Shown here one piece after another: positions 6,616 through 16,159 of a stretch of DNA of 32,371 nucleotides. The position numbers were made by a program, and so were the translations under genes. The notes under the pieces were generated by a model that saw only the letters and a program-made list of their open reading frames with translations, was not told the DNA's origin and ran no database searches. Positions within the stretch are counted from its first letter, which is position 1. The number at the start of each line of letters is the position of its first letter. The DNA is from an uncultured Muribaculaceae bacterium. Its GTDB lineage: Bacteria > Bacteroidota > Bacteroidia > Bacteroidales > Muribaculaceae. Where the stretch lies: positions 1 to 32,371 of the forward strand of contig CAJURN010000027.1 in NCBI GenBank assembly GCA_910589055.1. The letters run 5' to 3'.

Positions 6616-8853
6616 TTATCGAAGCACGAGCTTGTGGGTTTCGGTGTGGCCGTTGGCTGTTGCTTTGAGGATGTAGACGCCGGGAGCGGCGGATGCGGCA
6701 GAAAGGGTCGCAGTGTCGCCGTTAGCATCGGCACTTGCAGCGAGCGCTCCGCTCATGGAATAGAGCTGCAGGCTCACGTTGTCGGCTCCGGCGGCGAATA
6801 CCTCGTAGGTGCGCTCGTCGATGGGGCTTACAAGCATCTTGTTGGCTTCAACAGTGATGTCGCTTACGCCTCCGAGGTTAAGTATTTCCTTGAGACCAGC
6901 AAGGGCATCAATCTTGCCGTATCCCCAGCGTTCGGGACTTTTTGCGGTAAACTCGTCATTCTTGGCTGTTTTCTTGAGAATCTCCTTGATTTTGGAAATG
7001 CTGAGAGTGGGATCTGCTTCAAGCCAGAGTGCCATTACACCGGCCACGAAAGGCGACGACATCGAAGTTCCGGACATTTCTTTCCAGTAGCTTGTGCGTT
7101 TTCCATGCTCCTTGTTAGCGGTGAAGTATTTTCCTCCGTCCACATCATTCCCGGCATTCACGTAGTGGTAGCTGTATGATGATATCATGCCCATGCCCGG
7201 ACCGCAGATATCGGGAAGTTGACGGCCTTGGAAAGTCTTGCCGTAAGATGAGAAATATGCAATGTCACCGGTAGTTGCGTTACGGTATCCATATAAGTCT
7301 TTTTCAAGAACCGGCCAATTCTCACGGTTGATATAAGCTCCGACTACAAGCATGTTGTCGGCGCAACCCATTCCGTTAATCGAACACTCGTCGTTACCTT
7401 GTGTATATCCGGAGATATTGTTCGAGAGCAATGCTGTACCCGATCCGGCGAAGATGTCGACACTTTTTCCTGCTTGACCCTCTACGATAAAGCCGGGCAG
7501 AATATTTGTTCCTTTTGTGCCTCGGTTCAGCTGTAAAGTAGCGGAGAAGCTATATCGGTTGTTGTTGGGATTGACGTTGGTGCTCATGTATAATGCGGCT
7601 TTTTCTCCAAATGAGTCATTGAAATCGGGATGTTTGATAGCTCCGGCATTACCATAATAGTTACCTATGATAAGAACTTGTTCTCCCTGCAGGTTTTTGT
7701 CAAGTTTGTATGAGTATATGATGTTGCCGTTTGTCTTATCTACTGCAACAAAAGTTACATCGAACTTTGTGGCGTCCGAACCCCACATTTCAATACGTCC
7801 GGATGAAGATGCCGAGTTGGATGAGAATGTACGGATTGTGTTGTCAGATGCAGTGAAATCCTTGTGCAGCGACACCGGTTCAGAACCTTCGTTACCTGCG
7901 GATACGCAGATAATCATTTCCTTGCCGATTTCGGCCATATACTTGCTGCGGTCATCGGTTCCATCGTGAGGTCCGACGTTGTTTCCGAGGGAGAGATTCA
8001 TTACAGCCGGTTTTCCAACCTCTTTGGAGTATTTGCTGAGTTTTTCAAGTGCAACGATAATGTTATTATTATCCAACGTGCCGGCATTGGCAGCGATTTC
8101 GGCCTCGGTAGCTACTCCATAGTATGGATTTGCGCGAAGTGTTGACACCTGGACCTTGTCGTTGGCGTTAATGATGGCTGTCTGTCCGCCTTTATCGTTG
8201 TAGCTTCCGGCCATGATACCGAGAACGTGGGTGCCATGTGTACCGGCAGACTGATCGGTTGTGAAGTTCTTGATTTTTTCAGGTGTATCGTATTCTGTCA
8301 CGGCGCTGTTCTGACCGGTGATTACCCAAAGGCGTTTTGCACGAAGATTCCCGTCCTTGTCAAGAAAGTTGACATGGTTCAAGTCGAGACCTGTATCCAT
8401 AAGTCCTACGATTACACCTTTTCCGGTGTATGCACGGGGCAGTCCGTCAGAGCCGGAGTGAATTGCATCTACTCCGGTAACCTCACGTGCAACATTAAGT
8501 TTTGCTGATACTTCTTCGCCAAGCGAGATGCTTACGACTTCTTCATCCTTGGCGAGTTCCTGCATTTGTACCGGAGTAAGTGTCATCAAAGCCATATTGG
8601 CTCTTACGTTAATCACTTTGTATCCTGATTCAAGCATTTTGGCGGCAGCCGATTCATCTTTAAAGCTCACGATTGTGGTGAACTCATTTGTTACTTCTTC
8701 CGGAATCAGGACAGGTCCGGAAGCGGAACGTGACATTATGGCAGCCTGCGAATTATTTACGAGGAAAGATGCCGGCATGTCAAATTTGCTCTGTGCGAAA
8801 GTGCCGAACGTTACAGCGGCAGCAGAGAGTGTAAGGAATAATGTTTTTTTCAT
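6616..8853 (-). CDS. Secreted S8 (subtilisin-like) serine peptidase with C-terminal sorting domain
   Basis: This 745-residue protein has a signal peptide (about 1-20, TFA-QS). A propeptide-like segment (about 55-120) contains FTTIVSFKD. The catalytic domain follows: Asp153 in GLMDTGLDLNH, His206 in GTHGTHVLG, the oxyanion Asn321 in VSAGNEG and Ser597 in SGTSMSSPFVAG. About 170 residues lie between Asn321 and the NGMGCADNMLVVGA segment; this insert includes a beta-rich region (about 340-450) and is longer than in plain subtilisins. The last 80 or so residues, ending GVYILKATANGHTETHKLVLR, resemble a type A C-terminal sorting domain of the type IX secretion system. The enzyme is therefore likely secreted or displayed at the cell surface. 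The gene has its own promoter (8916-8923) and is separated from the SusCD-type operon by a terminator at 8999-9031. Confidence 0.92.
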   Translation of the reverse strand: MKKTLFLTLSAAAVTFGTFAQSKFDMPASFLVNNSQAAIMSRSASGPVLIPEEVTNEFTTIVSFKDESAAAKMLESGYKVINVRANMALMTLTPVQMQELAKDEEVVSISLGEEVSAKLNVAREVTGVDAIHSGSDGLPRAYTGKGVIVGLMDTGLDLNHVNFLDKDGNLRAKRLWVITGQNSAVTEYDTPEKIKNFTTDQSAGTHGTHVLGIMAGSYNDKGGQTAIINANDKVQVSTLRANPYYGVATEAEIAANAGTLDNNNIIVALEKLSKYSKEVGKPAVMNLSLGNNVGPHDGTDDRSKYMAEIGKEMIICVSAGNEGSEPVSLHKDFTASDNTIRTFSSNSASSSGRIEMWGSDATKFDVTFVAVDKTNGNIIYSYKLDKNLQGEQVLIIGNYYGNAGAIKHPDFNDSFGEKAALYMSTNVNPNNNRYSFSATLQLNRGTKGTNILPGFIVEGQAGKSVDIFAGSGTALLSNNISGYTQGNDECSINGMGCADNMLVVGAYINRENWPVLEKDLYGYRNATTGDIAYFSSYGKTFQGRQLPDICGPGMGMISSYSYHYVNAGNDVDGGKYFTANKEHGKRTSYWKEMSGTSMSSPFVAGVMALWLEADPTLSISKIKEILKKTAKNDEFTAKSPERWGYGKIDALAGLKEILNLGGVSDITVEANKMLVSPIDERTYEVFAAGADNVSLQLYSMSGALAASADANGDTATLSAASAAPGVYILKATANGHTETHKLVLR

Positions 8854-8915
8854 ATTACTTGTTCCTATATGCTTATGAGAAGAGTCTATTTCTTTGTTTA
8901 GGTTTCTTTAGTTTG

Positions 8916-8923
8916 CAAAGATA
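8916..8923 (-). promoter_or_regulatory. -7 box for the S8 peptidase
   Basis: TATCTTTG on the minus strand, an exact TAnnTTTG match, ends 62 bases before the ATG and lies after the terminator of the upstream operon. No clear -33 TTG was seen. Confidence 0.55.
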
Positions 8924-8998
8924 ACTAATATCTGTGGTTTTTATATCCCGATGATGTTAAAAAAACGATAAATCGCTGTTTTTTGACATTGTTTTCGC

Positions 8999-9031
8999 AA
9001 AAAAAGGGAGACACGTTGTGTGCCTCCCTTT
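8999..9031 (-). terminator. Intrinsic terminator of the SusC/SusD/lipoprotein operon
   Basis: On the minus strand AAAGGGAG pairs with CTCCCTTT, extended by CACA/TGTG-type pairs near the loop with a small bulge. It is followed by a run of T (9005-8999). It lies 21 bases past the lipoprotein stop codon. Confidence 0.85.
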
Positions 9032-9051
9032 ATAGTGTCTATGTATGGGTT

Positions 9052-11091
9052 TTAGCGAAGACGGAGCTTCTGAGCCTTTACGGTGTTGTTTTTAAGAAGT
9101 TCCATTCCTGAAATCTTGTTGGATTTCTTGGATTTCACATTCTTCATCTTGAAACCGGATGCAACTGCATTTCCGTTGGACTTGAGATTGGCCGCAATCA
9201 TACCGTTGACAGCTTTTCCTGCGACATGCTTTTTAGGTGACAGAGCTTGTCCGTTCATAATGTTGCTCATGTCGATGCAGAATTTACCTGTACCCCAGAA
9301 CGGGTCGAAGTTCTGCCCTGATGTCGGGTTTTTAGGATCAAGGTTTGCATAGTAGAGTCCCTGTTCGGGATCATTCTCAAAATATCCCAACAATGTTCCT
9401 GCCGGGAATGTGATGACGCCGTGCTCAAGCTTACCTGCATATCCGGCCTGAATTATATCCTGCTGGGTTTTGCCGTTTTCAAGCAGGAAGGCTGCATATG
9501 AGTATCCACAGAGCTGTCCGTTTGCATCCAGAGTGAGTCCGAGGGGGCTGTCCGTTATGTACACACAGTTGGGATTCTGGATGTTGAATTCTATATATGA
9601 GCCGGATTCAATCATCGTATATCCGTTTTCCTGATTGACGCTCCATTCCATATAAGGATTCTTAAGTCTGTAGAGTCCGGAAGTCTCCTTGCTTTGTAAT
9701 AATTCGACTTCCATGGTCTCGTTACAGTATTCCGGCTTGAGTGCCATGCAGAAGAAACCGTCGGTGTATTCTACAAGACCGAGATTTGTCCAGGGGTTGT
9801 TGACCTGTACGGATGCGAATGTGAATGAGTAGGAAGTAGTGAGGACTTGCTTGCCGCTTTCGTCATAGCCGACAGCTACAATGGTATAATCACCTTCCTC
9901 ATTAAGGGAGAATGAAAGATTTGTAGTGGTGTCGTAGTTGAGTTCGGCTTCTTCGTCATTTGCAAGTTCTTCAGCAACAGCATCAACTTCTTCTTCGGTG
10001 AGCTTACCGGACTTCAATGCGTATGTATAAGAGTTGACGTCATCGCTCTTGTAAGCCTGTACGATTGCAAGCTCATTACCTTTTGCATCAACAAAGTTGC
10101 CGGTGTAGTTAAACTCAACAGAGTAGTTGGCAAAACCGGGAAGCTGGAAGTACTCATCTCTTTGGGCAAGTATGCCTTCTGAAGTGTAATATATGATACT
10201 CATTTCGAATAATCCGGTCTCTGAGTCATAAACGCTCATGTTGCGGAAATTCTCGGCTGTGGCTCCGTCAGGGATGGCATTAGGGTTAATCTGAGATACA
10301 TAAGTATAGGCGTCAGTAACCATGAGCATCTCTCCGAATGATTCATCGTCACCGGTAGGGCAGGGTTCCATTGTGCACGCAAACAGAGTAGGATATTTTG
10401 CCGAAACGGCCTCAGTGCTGCGTGTAACAAGGAAATTGTATCCATTGATACTCCATGTCCATAAGTTCTCATCTTCCTGAAGATCATCGCAATATGCGTC
10501 GCCGAACTGATATTTTTCTTCCGGCTTGATAAGGGAGCGTGAGGTGTATACAGCTACTTCCTTACCGGAAATACTGAATGCGGACAAAGTGATTGTTCCG
10601 TATTCGTCTTTACCTCCATATCGTTCGAAAGGAGTCCAGGGAGCATAAGATGCGATATACATCTTGCTTGTGGGGCCGTAGGGAGTCATATCCTTGCCAT
10701 CTATCTTAAGATTGATGACGTAGGCGACTTCCGGCTCAACTTTAGCAAAGTCAACGCCGATAGCAAGCGGGGTGACATCAGTTTCAGATTCGAACGTCAC
10801 TTGCGAAGGTATTGTGAATACGCCTTCAACAACAGTTCCGTTTTCATCAGTAACCGAGCCGGATATATTTACCGTCTGGTTGCCTTTTTCTGTCACTCGG
10901 TAGACATTGACTGTCAACTCTGTCGCGTTTTCTCCGATTGAAAGTACATTTCCTTCATCATTGGAGAAGTACACATTCTCTCCGGGGAGAGCCGGAGCCA
11001 CATCCGGTTCAATGTGATCCGTACATGCGGATATCACACCGGACATAATGGCCGCTCCAGCAAGCGCTGAAAGAATTTTATTTAATTTCAT
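9052..11091 (-). CDS. Large outer-membrane lipoprotein of a SusCD-type operon, function unknown
   Basis: This 679-residue protein has a lipoprotein signal peptide: a basic start, a hydrophobic core, then SGVISAC with the lipidated Cys at 23. Acidic residues follow at +2 and +5 (TDHIE), weakly like a Bacteroidota surface-export signal. Residues about 35-135 are beta-rich, opening ENVYFSNDEGN, and resemble a Calx-beta-like or immunoglobulin-like domain. The middle is rich in Asp, Glu, Tyr and Trp, with no catalytic motif I recognise. The C-terminal 45 residues are unusually Lys-rich and end AQKLRLR. It is the third gene after SusC- and SusD-like genes, 25 bases downstream of the latter, so it is probably a surface accessory ligand-binding protein in the same complex or pathway (SusE/F-like position). 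The specific family is not recognised. Confidence 0.75.
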   Translation of the reverse strand: MKLNKILSALAGAAIMSGVISACTDHIEPDVAPALPGENVYFSNDEGNVLSIGENATELTVNVYRVTEKGNQTVNISGSVTDENGTVVEGVFTIPSQVTFESETDVTPLAIGVDFAKVEPEVAYVINLKIDGKDMTPYGPTSKMYIASYAPWTPFERYGGKDEYGTITLSAFSISGKEVAVYTSRSLIKPEEKYQFGDAYCDDLQEDENLWTWSINGYNFLVTRSTEAVSAKYPTLFACTMEPCPTGDDESFGEMLMVTDAYTYVSQINPNAIPDGATAENFRNMSVYDSETGLFEMSIIYYTSEGILAQRDEYFQLPGFANYSVEFNYTGNFVDAKGNELAIVQAYKSDDVNSYTYALKSGKLTEEEVDAVAEELANDEEAELNYDTTTNLSFSLNEEGDYTIVAVGYDESGKQVLTTSYSFTFASVQVNNPWTNLGLVEYTDGFFCMALKPEYCNETMEVELLQSKETSGLYRLKNPYMEWSVNQENGYTMIESGSYIEFNIQNPNCVYITDSPLGLTLDANGQLCGYSYAAFLLENGKTQQDIIQAGYAGKLEHGVITFPAGTLLGYFENDPEQGLYYANLDPKNPTSGQNFDPFWGTGKFCIDMSNIMNGQALSPKKHVAGKAVNGMIAANLKSNGNAVASGFKMKNVKSKKSNKISGMELLKNNTVKAQKLRLR

Positions 11092-11116
11092 AACTGAATT
11101 GTCTTAAAATAATTAC

Positions 11117-12796
11117 TTATTTGATAGCAGTGTAGAGTCCTGCCGGGCTGGGGGAGTTGAATTTCTGAAGGGCTTTGTTGTTTTCGACTTCCTGGTTTGT
11201 AATGGGGAAATTGACCCATGCAGGACGTCCGGTAGTGTTATAAGTATCAAGACCGGCTTCAAAGTTTGTTCCGTCATACCAGCGTGTTACGGCCATATTG
11301 AGACGTTTCATATCGTAGAAGCTGCGTCCTTCACCCCAAAGCTCGATACGCTTCTGAAGTATGATTTCATCTACCACGCCCATTTCGTCGCTTGCATTGC
11401 ACTTGTATGTTGCGTAGCGGTATGTCTTCATGAAGTTCTCAAGAAGTTTCTTGCCTTCGGCAGGATTGGAATGTGCCACGGCTTCTGCTTCAATAAGATA
11501 CATTTCTTCAACGCGCATAAGGGGATATGCTACCACTGCACCAACTGTACCGTCAACCATATTACCGGCTCCGGGACGGAATTTAACTGCGATATAGGGG
11601 CTGTCGAAATATTCAGCGGCAAAATCAGCGTCGATAAAGCGGACGCGGTCTGCGAGAGGGCTGCCTTCTGGAGCTGTGAATGACAGTTTGCGGAAGTCAC
11701 GGTCGCTGATTTTTTCGTAGAGACTTGCACCGATTTCGGGGAAAGCACCCTGGGCGGGAGCTGCATAGCCGAATGTCTGCTCGGGCGACATGAATGAAGT
11801 CCATGTACGGATTGCTCCGGCCTGTACGGCATCATCTTCAGTCACATACTGTCCGGCGAACATCCATGAAGAGAAGGATGAATCATTGAAACCACTGGTC
11901 GTGCTGAGCCATTCGTCCTGGGTCAGAGGTGTGTGGCCGCCTGTTGTATAAGCGAGCTTTGCGTATTTGGCAGCTTCGGAGTAGCCATTTGCAGCCAAAG
12001 CTGCGTCCTGGGTGATTTCGGCCTGGTAACTTGCGTCCCAAAGATACATACGAGCCATAAGTCCGTAAGCGACTTCAAGAGTGGGGATTGTCTTGCCGGG
12101 AACGGATGCTCCGTTTGAAAGGAGGTCGATAGCGAGGTCAAGGTCTTTCTTGATGAAAGCAATCATTTCCTCGTGGGTTGCACGGGGGTTATTACGCATC
12201 ATTTCCTCTGTGGTGAATTCGTCCACGATAGGCATCGAAAGTCCGAGGATTTTGTTGCCATCGGAGTTGACACCATCCGGATTGAACTCAGTAGGAAGGA
12301 ATTCGTACATACGTGCGGCATCAAGATATGTCATGGCTCGGTAGGCATGTGCAGCACCGAGATACATTTTTAGAGTAAGGTCTTCGGTGGCTTCATCTAC
12401 TGCGGCAACGGCCTTGTTGGTAGTGAGAATCTGAGCGTAGTAGTAGTTCCAGGGATACTGGCACACGAGATAGTCAGGACCAAGGCCGGTTCTGACACTG
12501 CTCCATGTGGAAAACCAGTTGTAGCCGCCTGCGTCACGGACGTACATGTCTTCTGTCATTACGTCACGGATATGGAGCATTGAAGGCCATCCGAAGTCGA
12601 AGTGGTAATCCTGTCCCAGGGTTGCCATTACATTCAGATTTCCGGGCATAGCCCACACAAGAGCTTCGGTGGCTTTGGGAGAGCCTTCGAGCTGGCTCTG
12701 GATGATCGCATTGGTCGGGATAGACTCTTCGATACATCCTGTAAGCAGCGGAGTGGAGAGTGCTGCCAGAAAGAGTGATTTATATATTGTTTTCAT
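11117..12796 (-). CDS. SusD/RagB-family nutrient-binding lipoprotein
   Basis: This 559-residue protein has a lipoprotein signal: MKTIYKSLFLAALSTPLLTG then Cys21, followed by IEES, whose acidic residues fit a surface-lipoprotein export signal. Family features include the N-terminal helical region with YAQILTTNKAV (about 124-134), GAAHAYRAMTYLDAARMYE (about 147-165, a TPR-like helix), and the late RVEEMYLIEAEAVAH block followed by RIELWGEGRSFYDMKRL, which is highly characteristic of SusD proteins. Members form a lid over a SusC porin and deliver glycans or, in RagB, oligopeptides. The gene begins 15 bases after the SusC-like gene ends, so the two are cotranscribed. Confidence 0.95.
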   Translation of the reverse strand: MKTIYKSLFLAALSTPLLTGCIEESIPTNAIIQSQLEGSPKATEALVWAMPGNLNVMATLGQDYHFDFGWPSMLHIRDVMTEDMYVRDAGGYNWFSTWSSVRTGLGPDYLVCQYPWNYYYAQILTTNKAVAAVDEATEDLTLKMYLGAAHAYRAMTYLDAARMYEFLPTEFNPDGVNSDGNKILGLSMPIVDEFTTEEMMRNNPRATHEEMIAFIKKDLDLAIDLLSNGASVPGKTIPTLEVAYGLMARMYLWDASYQAEITQDAALAANGYSEAAKYAKLAYTTGGHTPLTQDEWLSTTSGFNDSSFSSWMFAGQYVTEDDAVQAGAIRTWTSFMSPEQTFGYAAPAQGAFPEIGASLYEKISDRDFRKLSFTAPEGSPLADRVRFIDADFAAEYFDSPYIAVKFRPGAGNMVDGTVGAVVAYPLMRVEEMYLIEAEAVAHSNPAEGKKLLENFMKTYRYATYKCNASDEMGVVDEIILQKRIELWGEGRSFYDMKRLNMAVTRWYDGTNFEAGLDTYNTTGRPAWVNFPITNQEVENNKALQKFNSPSPAGLYTAIK

Positions 12797-12811
12797 TTTA
12801 GATGAATCGAA

Positions 12812-15800
12812 TTAGAATGTGAGGTTGATACCGCCGGAGAGTGTGCGGACAGGAGCGTAGTAAGAGTTGTTGGGCGAGCCTGTGAAAGACTGGCGGGGGT
12901 CAAGACCCTGACGCTTGCTCCATACCCAGATGTTGCTTGCAGCAAAGTAAACGCGGAGTTTGTTGAGGAACATTTTCTTGGTGATATTCTGGGGAAGAGT
13001 ATATCCAAAGTTGATGTTCTCGAGGGAGAGGTAGCTTGCATTTACGAGGAAACGGTCGGAGCTTGAGCTTGCGTACTTGTCGCCATAGAGGAAACGGGGT
13101 ACGTCGGTATAACGGTTGTCGGGAGTCCATGCATTGAGCATGTCGGCATGGATGTTGACGCCGCGGCTTGCCTGGTCGGGAACACCCATCAGGGTTGCAT
13201 AGTCAGAGTCCATCACTTTACCTCCAATCTGGTAGTTGAAAGCAGCGGAGAGGTCGAAGCCTTTGTATTCGAACTGGGTTGCAAAACCTCCATAGACAGG
13301 AGCCAGCGCTGTGCCGCAAAGATAGAAATCAGCATCGTCAAAGTTCCATGTCGTTGTGATTTCTCCGGTGGGATCGCCGTTTGCGTCCTTTACATTCTTG
13401 TAGTACATTGCCATACCGTTGTCGGGATTGACTCCGGCATATTTTTTCAGGTAACGTGTATACATGGGAAGACCTTCGCCATAGAATATACCGCTGCCCT
13501 GATAGCCTCTGTGACCGTCAAATTCCACTTGTTTGCGTTCTTCGGGCAGACGTGTGATTTTGTTCTTATACCATGTGAAGTTGAGGTTCATGCTCCAACG
13601 GAAATCACGGGTCTTGATGATGTCGCCCTGAAGCTCGATTTCAATACCGGTGTTTGTCATGTCGCCTACGTTGTCGTAGTAACCCATGAAGCCTGATGAG
13701 GCGGGAAGCGGGAAGTACATGAGCATGTCGGTGGTTTTGCGCCAGAAGGCTTCAACCGATCCGTTAAGGCGATTGTCGAGAAGTGCGAATTCGACACCGG
13801 CATTGAAGTTTCCGCCCTTTTCCCAGGAAATTGTTTCGTTACCTTTGGTGGAAGGAGATGCTGCGGGGTTGCCGTTTGCGTTGATGAGGTCGTATGTGTC
13901 GATATAGCGGAAGTTACCGATGTTGTCGTTACCCTGCTCACCGTAAGATGCTTTAATCTTCAAGGTGTTGATCCAAGTTGCATCGGCGAGGAAGTCTTCT
14001 TTCGATATAATCCAGGCACCACCGATACTCCAGAAGTTACCCCAACGATGTTTGGGATGGAAGCGGCTTGATGCGTCGCGACGGAAAGATGCGGAACCGA
14101 AGTACTTGTTGTCATAGTCGTACTGGGCACGGAAAATCCAACCTTCGTTGTTGTACATAGTGCGGTACGAAGCGGGACTACCATCGGTGATAGATCCGTT
14201 AAGCTCGTCGTTGGACGGGAGGAACATGTTGGTCTTACGACCGGACAGAACTTCGTATGTCTGCTTATACCACTCGTGGCCTGCAAGAACACTTACGTTG
14301 TGGTTGCCGAACTGATGATCCCAGTTGAGGAGCTGCTGGAATGTGAAGTCGGTGTTACGCGAGTGAGCTTTGTTTACAATACCGCCTGAAGCTGCGAACT
14401 GTCCATAGTACGGGTTGCTTGTAGATGTCTGACGAGCTTCCTGAAGATTCACGTTATTGTTTGATGTGAATTTGAAGTCGTTGAGGAATCGTACTTCCAC
14501 ATAGGCAGTTCCAAGGAAGTTATTGGCTGTAGTTTTGTCTACGTTAAGATTGGCATCGGATATAGCGTTCGCACCGGTAAGGAAAGGACGACGCATGCCT
14601 CCGTTGAGGCCTGCACCATAGTCATAGCGGGTGATGCCGTTGTTGTCAACGATAATCTGACCGTTGGCATCACGCATGTACATAGGATAAATCGGGGCAA
14701 CCTGTGTAGAGAATGCGAAGATGTTGCCTGATGAGTTTGATGCACCCTCGTCAGATGTATAGTTCATGTTAATGTGGGAGTATGCCACATTACCGCCGAC
14801 CTTGAGGTAAGGCTTGGCCTGGAAATCTGCAGAAAGACGTCCGGTGAAACGCTGGTAGTCGGACGGGGCATAAACAATACCCTGGTTGTCAAGATAGCTT
14901 ACAGAAGCAAGGATGTTACTCTTCTCTGTACCTTGGGTTACATTTACGTTATATTCCTGACGGAGACTGGTCTTGTATGTCTCGTCCATCCAGTTGTCGG
15001 GGGTAATCCAATAACCGTTGCTCAGATAGCCAAGTGTGGCGTTGGGGTTGAGACGACCGTTTGTGCCGATAAGATATTGACCTGCGGGTACAGTGAAGAT
15101 ATTGTAGCCCAAACCGAATGTGTTGGTAGAGGTCATGTTGGCATTGGCAAAAGCATGGGCTGCTTCGGGAGTGTAACCAAGACCACCGATATTCTGTGCG
15201 CTACCTCCGGCGGGAGTGTACATTTCCTGAGGATATGCAGCATAGTTATAGAGGGCCTTGTAATACTGTTCGTAGTATTGGCCGGCGTCGGTAATGTAAT
15301 TGTAATCCTGTGAAGCACGGCTGTTAGCGCCCCATTTAACGTCAACTGTTACCTGCGCTTCTCCAAGTTTTGCACGCTTGGTAGTGATAAGGATAACACC
15401 GTTGGCACCACGGGCACCATAGAGAGCATTGGATGCTGCGTCCTTGAGGACTGACATTGATTCGATGTCGTTGGCATTGATGGAGTTAACATCACCGGTA
15501 TAGGGCGCGCCGTCAACAATCACGAGGGGGTCGTTGCCTGCCATAAGGGAGGAGAAACCACGCACGCGGATTGTGGGGTCGGAACCACCGGGGGCACCGG
15601 AAGCGTTCGAGAGCTGTAGACCGGCAACCTTACCGGAGAGAGCGTCAAGAGCGTTGGTGGCCTGAGTTTTCTCAATCTGAGCGCTTCCCACAACGGCTGC
15701 TGAACCGGTGAAGGCCGAGCGTTTGGCGGTACCATAGGCCACGGCAATGACTTCGTCGAGAAGCTCCGTGTCGGGGTGGAGACGGATTTCGAGTTTTCCG

Positions 15801-16057
15801 TCGGTGACAGCTACCGTCTGAGCTTTGTAGCCAACGTAGGAAACGTTGATCTCTTTGGTGGCTGCCGGAATCTTGATAGAGAAGTTACCGTCAACGTCAG
15901 TAACCGCTCCATAGCCGGTACCGGCTGTAACTGAAACGCCCACCAGCGGTTCGTCGGAGGCGGCGTCCACGACAGTTCCTGTCACTGTCCGCGTCTGTGC
16001 CGACGCAGCCAATGTGATGGAAATCACTGTCAGAAATAATAGAAACAGCTTTTTCAT
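12812..16057 (-). CDS. SusC/RagA-family TonB-linked outer-membrane porin
   Basis: This 1081-residue protein has a signal peptide (cleavage near AASAQ, about residue 20). A CarboxypepD-regulatory-like domain follows (about 23-95: VTGTVVDAASDEPLVGVSV, then DVDGNFSIKIP and VSYVGYKAQ). The SusC linker is LLDEVIAVAYG (about 104-114). The plug (about 115-225) contains IRVRGFSS, PLVIVDGAPY, IESMSVLKDAASNALYGARGANGVILITTK. The remaining 850 residues form the barrel, ending SGGINLTF with a C-terminal aromatic as expected for an outer-membrane barrel. It imports ligand delivered by the SusD-like protein, powered by TonB-ExbBD. It is the first gene of the operon; its -7 box (16152-16159) gives a leader of about 90 bases. 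No sigma/anti-sigma pair, hybrid two-component gene or SusR-like regulator is adjacent. Confidence 0.96.
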   Translation of the reverse strand: MKKLFLLFLTVISITLAASAQTRTVTGTVVDAASDEPLVGVSVTAGTGYGAVTDVDGNFSIKIPAATKEINVSYVGYKAQTVAVTDGKLEIRLHPDTELLDEVIAVAYGTAKRSAFTGSAAVVGSAQIEKTQATNALDALSGKVAGLQLSNASGAPGGSDPTIRVRGFSSLMAGNDPLVIVDGAPYTGDVNSINANDIESMSVLKDAASNALYGARGANGVILITTKRAKLGEAQVTVDVKWGANSRASQDYNYITDAGQYYEQYYKALYNYAAYPQEMYTPAGGSAQNIGGLGYTPEAAHAFANANMTSTNTFGLGYNIFTVPAGQYLIGTNGRLNPNATLGYLSNGYWITPDNWMDETYKTSLRQEYNVNVTQGTEKSNILASVSYLDNQGIVYAPSDYQRFTGRLSADFQAKPYLKVGGNVAYSHINMNYTSDEGASNSSGNIFAFSTQVAPIYPMYMRDANGQIIVDNNGITRYDYGAGLNGGMRRPFLTGANAISDANLNVDKTTANNFLGTAYVEVRFLNDFKFTSNNNVNLQEARQTSTSNPYYGQFAASGGIVNKAHSRNTDFTFQQLLNWDHQFGNHNVSVLAGHEWYKQTYEVLSGRKTNMFLPSNDELNGSITDGSPASYRTMYNNEGWIFRAQYDYDNKYFGSASFRRDASSRFHPKHRWGNFWSIGGAWIISKEDFLADATWINTLKIKASYGEQGNDNIGNFRYIDTYDLINANGNPAASPSTKGNETISWEKGGNFNAGVEFALLDNRLNGSVEAFWRKTTDMLMYFPLPASSGFMGYYDNVGDMTNTGIEIELQGDIIKTRDFRWSMNLNFTWYKNKITRLPEERKQVEFDGHRGYQGSGIFYGEGLPMYTRYLKKYAGVNPDNGMAMYYKNVKDANGDPTGEITTTWNFDDADFYLCGTALAPVYGGFATQFEYKGFDLSAAFNYQIGGKVMDSDYATLMGVPDQASRGVNIHADMLNAWTPDNRYTDVPRFLYGDKYASSSSDRFLVNASYLSLENINFGYTLPQNITKKMFLNKLRVYFAASNIWVWSKRQGLDPRQSFTGSPNNSYYAPVRTLSGGINLTF

Positions 16058-16151
16058 ACTTACATTAATTAGACATAAATTTTGATTGAATAGAATATTT
16101 TTTTAGTATGGTTTGCTTACAATATGGGCTGTCAAAGTTTTGTTTATTTTG

Positions 16152-16159
16152 CAAAGGTA
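16152..16159 (-). promoter_or_regulatory. -7 box for the SusC/SusD operon
   Basis: TACCTTTG on the minus strand, an exact TAnnTTTG match about 94 bases before the SusC-like ATG. A TTG lies 23 bases further upstream (16185-16183), slightly long spacing. Confidence 0.55.

Noticed and set aside
13148..13696. Plus-strand open frame inside the SusC-like gene
   Set aside because: The SusC-like frame is continuous and family-conserved across this stretch; the opposite frame has no domain or promoter.
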